DNA of 64,000 nt, taken from positions 186,001 through 250,000 of the forward strand of contig CANMSB010000003.1 in the NCBI GenBank assembly GCA_947500445.1. Direction: 5' to 3'. The notes below the pieces were generated by a model. It was not told the DNA's origin and did no database searches. It saw nothing but the letters and a program-made list of their open reading frames with translations. Shown here one piece after another: positions 26,250 to 34,800 of this stretch. The stretch's first letter is position 1. Each line of letters opens with the position of its first letter. The stretch comes from an uncultured Flavobacteriaceae bacterium (GTDB lineage Bacteria > Bacteroidota > Bacteroidia > Flavobacteriales > Flavobacteriaceae). A program made the translations under genes and the position numbers.

Positions 26250-26286
26250 ACATAAAGTAATTTAACGTTCTAACAAATAATATAAG

Positions 26287-27900
26287 ATGGGAGCATTTCA
26301 GCAAACACCAATTAATGGTAGCATAGAAAAAATCATTGTAGTAGGCGGGGGAAGTTCTGGTGCTATATCGGCGGCTTACTTATCCAAAGCGTTGGGCAGC
26401 AACGTGGAGGTACAATTGATTGAGTCTCCAAACATCAGCAAGATCGGGGTAGGTGAAGCTACCATACCTACCATCAAAGAAGAAGTGTTTGACTTTTTGG
26501 GGATTCCAGAGGAAGAATGGATGCCTGTTTGTAAAGGAACTTACAAGACTGGTATACGGTTTGATAACTGGAAAAGAAGCCCTACGGAAGGTGGAGACCG
26601 CTACTGGCATGCATTTGGAGAACTACCTACGGTACGCCGGGTGCCGCTTTCTCATATTTGGTTACACAACTACCTTGATGGTCACCACGCACCGATGGAT
26701 TATACCTGCTACTCTACCCCATTGCTTTGTGACCACTACAAATCACCCAAATACCTTGACGGCACCAAAGCCATCCATTATGCTTACCATTTTGATGCTA
26801 CGATCCTGGCCGATTTTCTGATTGACTGGAGTGTCAAACACTTAGGGATTACCCAAACATTTGCCGAGCTGGTAGGTGCCGAGCGCAACGAAGAGGGCAA
26901 TGTTACCACGGTGATCGACACCGATGGCAACCGCTACGAGGCAGACTTATTCATTGATTGTTCTGGTTTCAAAGGCTTTTTGATCCAGGAAGCCCTCGAA
27001 GAACCCATAGTAGAGTTCAAGGACAGTCTGTTGACCGACAGCGCCGTGGCAGTCAATATCCCCAACGAATCAGGCAACCAAGACCTCAGGCCTTTTACCT
27101 CTGCCACTGCCATGGAGGCTGGCTGGGCTTGGAAAATCCCACTTATGGAAAGATCGGGCAACGGTTATGTATATTCAAGCCAGTTTAAAACCCCAGAAGA
27201 GGCACAAACCGAGATGGCCAGGCACTTGGGACCTGAAAAGGTAAAAGGAAGGGATTTCAGGCATTTTAAGTTTAAGTCTTTCCGACGTAGACGCTCATGG
27301 GTCAACAATGTGGTGAGCCTCGGGTTGGCGGGAGCATTTCTCGAACCACTCGAAAGTACCGGACTCTACTTTGTATACGCCTCACTTTACCAACTCACAT
27401 GCTACTTCCCCGGTAAAAAGATAAACCCTGCACTGCGGGACAAGTTTAACGAACGGGTCAATTTCATGGTAGATGACGTCAAAGATTTCATCATTCTCCA
27501 CTTCTGCACTTCCGGCAGGACGGATACCCCCTTCTGGTTAGCCAACAAACATGATTTGGTGATCCCCGACCCTCTTCGTGAGATACTAGACTTGCAAATG
27601 TCTGCCGTGCCTGTCAACAGGTCATACAGTTCCAACGAAGGACTGTACGACACCCTGGACTCTAGCTTCGACAGGTTTTGGACCAACTCCAATTATCAAA
27701 GCATCCTGGCAGGAGTAGGTTATCTGCCCAAAGAATCAATGCCACTCTTGAAGGTACGACGTGATATCCTGGAAGAAGGGCAAAAAGTAGTGGACGAAAT
27801 CAGAAAGAAAACCCAACATCACCTAAACAACCTTCCATCGCACCATGAATACCTTAGTCACCTGTACAGCCGTCAGGAGGCGCTCTCCCCTGTAGAGTGA
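26287..27900 (+). CDS. Flavin-dependent (tryptophan-type) halogenase
   Basis: A 537-residue enzyme of the tryptophan 7-halogenase family, which uses FADH2, O2 and chloride or bromide to make HOX that halogenates an activated ring. The FAD-binding GGGSSG is at residues 20-25. GVGEATIPT follows at ~55. The lysine that forms the reactive intermediate is probably K87 (TYKTGIRFDNW), by alignment with Lys79 of PrnA. The diagnostic WxWxIP is present as GWAWKIP, and EPLESTG carries the catalytic glutamate (E356). All key residues look intact. It is the first gene of the cluster; no flavin reductase is in the window. Whether the substrate is free or carrier-bound is unknown. Confidence 0.9.
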   Translation: MGAFQQTPINGSIEKIIVVGGGSSGAISAAYLSKALGSNVEVQLIESPNISKIGVGEATIPTIKEEVFDFLGIPEEEWMPVCKGTYKTGIRFDNWKRSPTEGGDRYWHAFGELPTVRRVPLSHIWLHNYLDGHHAPMDYTCYSTPLLCDHYKSPKYLDGTKAIHYAYHFDATILADFLIDWSVKHLGITQTFAELVGAERNEEGNVTTVIDTDGNRYEADLFIDCSGFKGFLIQEALEEPIVEFKDSLLTDSAVAVNIPNESGNQDLRPFTSATAMEAGWAWKIPLMERSGNGYVYSSQFKTPEEAQTEMARHLGPEKVKGRDFRHFKFKSFRRRRSWVNNVVSLGLAGAFLEPLESTGLYFVYASLYQLTCYFPGKKINPALRDKFNERVNFMVDDVKDFIILHFCTSGRTDTPFWLANKHDLVIPDPLREILDLQMSAVPVNRSYSSNEGLYDTLDSSFDRFWTNSNYQSILAGVGYLPKESMPLLKVRRDILEEGQKVVDEIRKKTQHHLNNLPSHHEYLSHLYSRQEALSPVE

Positions 27901-27964
27901 TGACAGGTATGGAGCAGACATGCTTGAACTAAGAATATTTATAAACTACCTAAATCTATCACTT

Positions 27965-28843
27965 ATGATATCGGACGAAAAGCAAAAGTACGATAGTAAG
28001 GGTTATTTGTTGTATGAAGGATTTTACACCAATAGCCTGGCTCAGTCTATCAAAGAAGAAGCCAGGCGCGTGATCCATGAAGAGGATGATGAGCGAAAGA
28101 TCCTGGAGAAATCAGGGGTGGCCCGCTCCTTTTTCTCCCCAGAGAATAACAGTGACCTATTCTACAGGCTCAATCGGGAAAAGAATATGCTTCGGCTGGT
28201 AAAAGAGCTGCTGGGCGGCGAGGTATACACTCACCAAACCAAGATAAACATCAAACACGCCTTGATCGGAGATGTGTGGGAGTGGCATCAGGATTTTATC
28301 TTCTGGGCCAAAGACGATGGCATGCCAGCCCCCAACGTGTTGACAGCCATGGTTTTTCTGGATGATGTCACAGAGTTTAACGGACCGCTCATGATCATAC
28401 CCGGCTCTCACCAGATGGGAATGTTACAAGAGACTCAAAAGGCAGCAAGCAACCATGACAAGGAATGGAATGAAAAGTATGTAAACACCAAATCCTATCT
28501 CTCGGCTTTGTCTGCTGACTTGAAGTATACCCTGGGGCAACAAGAAATCTTGGGCATGGCAGAAAAGCGTGGGATCGTGTCGGCCAAGGGAAAGGCCGGG
28601 TCAGTATTGTTCTTTCATGGCAACTTGTTTCATGCCTCACCCAACAATCTGTCTCCTTGGGACAGGTATGTATACCTGATCACCTACAACCGTGTAGACA
28701 ATCAGCCCGATTTCCCTAAAAACCCCCGGCCGGCCTTTTTGGCCAACCGTGATTTTACCCCATTAGAAGCAATGGAGATGGCATACCCAGTCGTGTCGCC
28801 GGAAGTCTGTCAACCAGACATACAGTACCCCATAAGCCGTTGA
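27965..28843 (+). CDS. Phytanoyl-CoA dioxygenase (PhyH) family oxygenase
   Basis: A 292-residue Fe(II)/2-oxoglutarate-dependent oxygenase; the start at 27965 (MISDEKQKYDSKGYLLYEG) matches the family start better than the open frame at 27920. The iron ligands are H108 and D110 in EWHQDFIFW and the distal H223 in LFHASPNN. Arg in the following SPWDRY probably binds 2-oxoglutarate. Family members in assembly lines hydroxylate amino acids or fatty acyl chains, and some halogenate, but the Asp here indicates hydroxylase chemistry. It lies 64 nt after the halogenase and 42 nt before the first PKS, so it is likely a tailoring enzyme. Confidence 0.87.
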   Translation: MISDEKQKYDSKGYLLYEGFYTNSLAQSIKEEARRVIHEEDDERKILEKSGVARSFFSPENNSDLFYRLNREKNMLRLVKELLGGEVYTHQTKINIKHALIGDVWEWHQDFIFWAKDDGMPAPNVLTAMVFLDDVTEFNGPLMIIPGSHQMGMLQETQKAASNHDKEWNEKYVNTKSYLSALSADLKYTLGQQEILGMAEKRGIVSAKGKAGSVLFFHGNLFHASPNNLSPWDRYVYLITYNRVDNQPDFPKNPRPAFLANRDFTPLEAMEMAYPVVSPEVCQPDIQYPISR

Positions 28844-28885
28844 GTGCGCTCTGTACGCGAGCCTATCGGCTAATAATAACCTAAT

Positions 28886-31800
28886 ATGCAAGAAGATACC
28901 CTCATATCGTTACTCAGGAAATATAGTGTACAGGCACCTGACCAAATACTTTACAGGTTTTTGAAAAATGGCGAGGATCCGAGCCATGAAATAACCTACC
29001 AAGGGTTTGACGTGCGCGTGCGGTCCATCGCAGCAAGGCTAAAGCACCGGTGTGAAAAGGGCGATAGGGTCTTGATCGTTTACAATTCAGGCGTGGAGTA
29101 TTTGTCAGCCTTCATGGCATGCCTCTATGCCGGGGTGGTGGCCGTGCCAGTTTACCCCCCTCGAAAAAACCGTAAAATGGCGCGTATACAGGCCATTATA
29201 GAAGATGCCGGGGCCGAGGTAGCTCTCACCGAAAGTGGCTTGTACCAAAGTATTGAAAAGCAATTGAAGGACGAGCCGGTGGCTGGGCTTTTGGAATGGA
29301 TACCCACCGATACTTGGGACAATAGCCAAGCAAACATGTGGTCAGATCCAGGCATTGCCCCGGACACCATTGCATTTTTGCAGTATACCTCCGGCTCTAC
29401 CGGTACGCCCAAAGGGGTGATGGTCAGCCAAAGCAACATCGTACACAATCTAGGGCTACTGCATACCGGCCTGTTGTCGCCCTCGCCACTGCGCATTGTG
29501 AGTTGGCTACCGCTCTATCATGACATGGGGCTCATCGGTAAGTCGCTTTATACCATTGCGCTCAAAGGCGAAATGACCTTTATGTCACCGGCCGACTTTC
29601 TGCAAAAGCCGATCCGTTGGCTAAAGGCTATTGACCGCTACAAGGCCAATTACTCCGGTGCGCCCAATTTTGCCTATGATTTGCTGGTCAGCCGCATTAC
29701 CGATGAGCAAGTGGCTACCCTTGACCTAAGTACGTGGAAAGCAGCGCTCAATGGCGCAGAACCCATTCGGCAGGAGACTATGCGCCGGTTAGTGGACAAG
29801 TTTGCTCCCGCAGGCTTTCAAGAAAGCACCGTCATATCTGGCTATGGATTGGCTGAGAACACATTGAGCGTTTGCTCCATCCACGAACACACGGGCATCA
29901 GGAGCATCAAGGTGCGTAGTGAAGACTTGTACAACGATGAAGTTGTACCAGTGGAGGAACATGAAGATGGAGTAGCGTTGATAAGTTGCGGCAAGACCAC
30001 CAATGGGCATAGCCTCTTGATAGCCCATAAAGATACACAAGAAGAACTGACAGAAGACCGGGTAGGGGAGATATGGGTAGGCGGGCCAAGCGTAACCCAA
30101 GGCTACTGGCAAAATCCCGAAAAAACAGCCGAAGTATATGGTGCTTACACTTCCGATACTCGAAAAGGCCCGTTTTTTAGGACAGGCGACTTGGGTTTTA
30201 TACATCAAGGCAACTTATATGTTACAGGGCGGCAAAAAGAATTGATTATTATAAGAGGGCAAAATTACTACCCCCAGGATATAGAGCGTGTGGTGCAAAC
30301 GGCACACCCTGCGTTGAAAATAAATAGTGGTGCCGCGTTTGGTGTGGCGAATACTGAGGGCGAACGACTGGTTATTGTGCAGGAGGTGGAGCGTGTATGG
30401 GTGAGAAAGTTAGCTTTTGAGGAAGTTATTGGGGTGGTCCGACGTGTGGTCAATTCGGAATTTGGTTTACAAGTAGCGGATCTTGTATTGATCACCCCCA
30501 ATTCATTACCAAAAACTTCGAGCGGTAAAATTCAGCGTCGGGGTTGTAAAGATGCTTATCTGGATGATGAATTGAAGATTATAGCACAGTTAGCAAAGGA
30601 CAATGATAAAGAGAAAGTACAAGTGCCAGATGCTGAGCAGCCAGTAGTGATGGAAGCAGAACACAAAGCGGAAATCTTTAAGTTTTTAGCGGAAAGTGTA
30701 AATAATTATTCAGGTGTAAGGATTGATGAAATTTCATCAGGTACTAGTTTGGAATCGATTGGGCTAGATTCTGTACATGCCATTGCTATCAGTGGTGATC
30801 TATCCGAATGGCTCGGGCGAAGTTTACCACCTACGTTGTTTTACGACTATCCGACTATGGGGCAGTTGGTAAGCCACCTTGTAGGCGAAACACCAAGCCA
30901 AAAGCCCTTAAAGCAAGCGTTGCAGGCTCCGATCGCGATTATTGGTTTAGCTTGTGAATTTCCAGGTGCTGAAGATGCTACTGCCTTTTGGGAGATGCTC
31001 ATCGCTGGCAAAAGCGGTATTGGAGCGCCAGACGAGCTGCGTACAGCGTTGACCCATGACAATCCTGAGGTAGCATTTAAGCAAGGAGGTTACCTGGAAG
31101 GAATCGATCAGTTTGATGCTGCTTTGTTTGGCATCATGCCCCGCGAAGCGATGCAAATGGATCCTCAACAACGCAAGTTGTTACATACTGTTTGGCGTGC
31201 ATTAGAGGATGCAGGGATTGCCCCCGAAAGCCTTCGCGGTACCGAAACAGGTGTTTTTGTAGGTGCCAGTACATTTGATTATGCCAATAACTTGTACCAG
31301 TCAGGACATACCAACGACCACTATTACGGTACAGGCAACTCAAATAGTATACTGGCTAACAGACTCTCGTATCTTTTTGACCTGCATGGGCCCAGCATGA
31401 GCATCGATACTGCCTGCTCCTCTTCGCTGGTAGCCATACACCAGGCATGCCAGAGCCTGCGGCATGGTGAAAGTACGCTGGCATTGGCAGGTGGAGTCAA
31501 CCTGATCCTCAACGAAGCAGTGACGGAAGCCTTTGGGCGGGCAGGTATGCTTGCCAAAGATGGTCATTGTAAAACATTTGATGCCAGTGCCGATGGTTAC
31601 ACCCGGTCCGAAGGGGCGGGTGTAGTCATACTTAAGCCATTGCAGGAGGCAATAGATGATAACGACCAGATATACGCGGTGATCAAAGGGACGGCCATCA
31701 ACCAGGACGGCAAGACCAATGGCCTGACGGCCCCCAATGGGCCAGCACAGCAAGCTGTGGTTCGAAAAGCGCTGAAAGCCGCAGGACTGGCACCAAAAGA

Positions 31801-34800
31801 AGTGGGGTACGTAGAGTGCCATGGTACGGGTACCCCACTAGGTGACCCGATAGAGGCCAACGTGCTTGGAGGAGTGTTGGCTGAGGGCAGAGAAGCTCAT
31901 GAACCTTGTTATCTAGGCACTGTCAAGGCCAATATTGGGCATTTGGAAGCCGCCGCAGGCATTGCGGGACTCATCAAAGCTACCTTAGCCATACAAGTGG
32001 GGAAAGTGCCCGGAAACCCTCAGTTAAAAACATTGAACCCCGAGATAAAACTTGATGGGGAATTGTTTAAAATACCCCATACGCCTGTGTCATGGAACGG
32101 TCAAAGTAGGCATGCAGGCGTTAGCAGCTTCGGATTTGGCGGTACCAACGCTCATGTAGTGATCGGGGAAGCGCCAGCCCAAACACCTCATGAACCAGAT
32201 CAGCACCCTGCTGAACTGTTTTGCCTGGCAGCACACACCGAGTCAGCATTGGCGGTTTTGGCAAGGCAGATGATGGCGCGTTATGAAACCTCAGCGGTCG
32301 ATCAGCAGCAATTGAAAAACCTGGCAGGCAGCCTGTTGAATAACCGGGGCGTATTACCACATAGACTAGCTTTCAGTGCTAAAAACGCTGAAGAGGCGGT
32401 AGCATGTTTGGATGGCTGGCTCAGCAAAGCACCTGCTACGCCTGTGTACGATCGTCAAAACACAGGGCAGAAAAAAGGCAAAATAGCCTTGATGTTTAGT
32501 GGTCAGGGTGCACAGTATGCAGGCATGGGAGAGGAATTGTACCGCTATGCCCCTGAATTCAAAAAAGTGATCGATCAGTGTGCATCACTGCTGGAAAAAG
32601 AAATTGACTACCCCCTTAAACAGCTTTTGTTTGGAGGTGATGACATGGATGGTGCCTTGCATAAAACTGCCTATACGCAACCAGCCCTGTTTGCAATCGA
32701 ATATGCAACCGGCCGGCAGTGGATGGCATGGGGTGTGCAGCCCGATTGCCTTATTGGGCATAGCGTTGGCGAATTTGCGGCGGCTTGCCTGGCGGAAGTG
32801 TTCACATTAAATGAAGCCATCAAACTGGTAAGTGCGCGAGGCAGGTTGGGGCAGCAGGTGCCACCCAAAGGGATAATGATGGCCATACAAGCCGATGATG
32901 TTCGGGTGCAGCATTGGATCGGGCAAACCACAGGCCAGGTAGGCATTGCGGCTTACAATGGGCCTTCGCAAACAGTGATCACTGGTGACAAGGAAGCTGT
33001 CAGGGCTTTGGCAGCCGTGGCGGAGGCGCAAGGCGTGAAATGTACCCGGTTGGAAATATCAAATGCCTTTCATTCGCCAGTAATAGCCCCGATGGTGACT
33101 GGGTTTGAGCAGGTGGCCCAATCGATACAATATCAAAAACCTAAAATCCCCGTACTCTCTAACCTTACTGGTGAATTAGCCGGAGAAAACATTATGACCG
33201 CGCAATATTGGGTGAGCCACCTGATAGAACCAGTATCATTTTACCAAGGAATGCAAACGGCATTCCGCCTAGGAGTCAATACATTTATAGAAGCAGGGCC
33301 AAAACCTACACTTACAACGGTAGCCAAAGCATTTGGTCCTCAGGATACAACCTGGCTAGTGAGTCAACAACAAACGCAGCCGGGATGGCAAACAATACTA
33401 CATGCCCTGGCGGGATTGTACGTCTTGGGATACCCGGTAGATTGGGAAAAGATATATCCAAAGAGTTCCTATAATTTTGTAAAAACGCCGGGCTTACCAT
33501 TCGATACCAGATCGTATTGGTTGGGAGATACGCGCCAACGTAAGACAGGTGATCTGTTTTCAACTGTAGAAGGGCACCCTTTGATTGGCCATGCTTTGCA
33601 AACGGCTTCTACCTCAGAAACGGTCTATCATCACCAATTGCGCCATGAGTACCCTAAATTCCTTTATGAACATGAAGTGGCAGGGCAACCCGTATATTCG
33701 GCAGCAGCCTTTATTGAATGTTTTTTGGCTGTAGGGAGCGAGCGGTACCCCGCACTCAGGCATTTGCAGATACTGAAGCCATTCATACCGGAAAAAGGAA
33801 AGCAAATACAAGTCATCGTACGTGATTTAGGGAATGTACAAGAGGCATTGTTTTACAGTAAAGATGGCGAACAATGGCATTTACACACCCGTGGCCAATT
33901 CGGTGCTAATACTAATACTGCCATAAACGTCACCCAATCAGAACTGGTATTCCTCAAGATACAAAAGCGCATATCGCGCGAAGTGGCGCTCGAAACGCTG
34001 TGGCAAAAACTAGCGGACAAAGGAGTTAACTACGGAGAAGAGTTGAAAAACTGGCGGCAAATTTGGGAAGGCGAGGGCGAAGCGCTAGGAGTAATGGCCG
34101 TGTCAAACACCATGCGCCAACCTGTATACAGGCTTCATCCAGCCATTGTTGATGCGGGGCTTCAACTCTTGCCGCTTGTGATTCCTGAAGTTGACAATGG
34201 GAAAACGTATGTATTGCAAGCAACAGGCGAGGTAGTGCCCACTGGCGCGACTTTATCAACGGTGTGTTGGTGCCATGCCATATATGTGGAGGAAACTACT
34301 GGCGGATATTTGGTGAATTTAGCATTCTACACTGATGAAGGGGTGCTAATTGCGACCGTCAAAGAGGCACTATTGTGTGAAATGACTGTGAATACTTCCC
34401 TTTCCAATCAACATGACAAGCATTATCATGTACACTGGCAACTGAAAGCGGGGAATTATGCCCCTGTATTGGATCTAAATCCATTAACAGGCCAAAAGAC
34501 AAACACAGACGAGCATCGCCTATTGAAGGACTACCAGCAACAGCAAGATGCTATGGAACATCGGGTATTGCTTTGGGTAAGGAATGCGATGTCTGCGATG
34601 GGTTTGGCACTTGAAGTAGGGCAAAAGGTCAGTTTTGAAGGGTTGTTAACATCCCTAAACGTATATAATGGGCAGCGTAGACTGTTCTACAGGTGTTTAC
34701 AAATATTGGCAGAAGCCTCACTGATCCAGGAAGACGGTACCCAATTCACTGTAGTCAACGAGATCCGGTTGAGTAGTGCAGAAAAAAAGCGCCTTGACAA

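Noticed and set aside
26142-26286. Bacteroidota promoter (-33 TTTG, -7 TAnnTTTG) for the cluster
   Set aside because: No match with acceptable spacing could be found by eye, so none is reported.
28886-30650. N-terminal domain of the first PKS as an ordinary acyl-CoA ligase or amino-acid A domain
   Set aside because: The VPVYPPRKNR region and its fusion to an ACP and KS are typical of FAAL enzymes that load a carrier protein directly.
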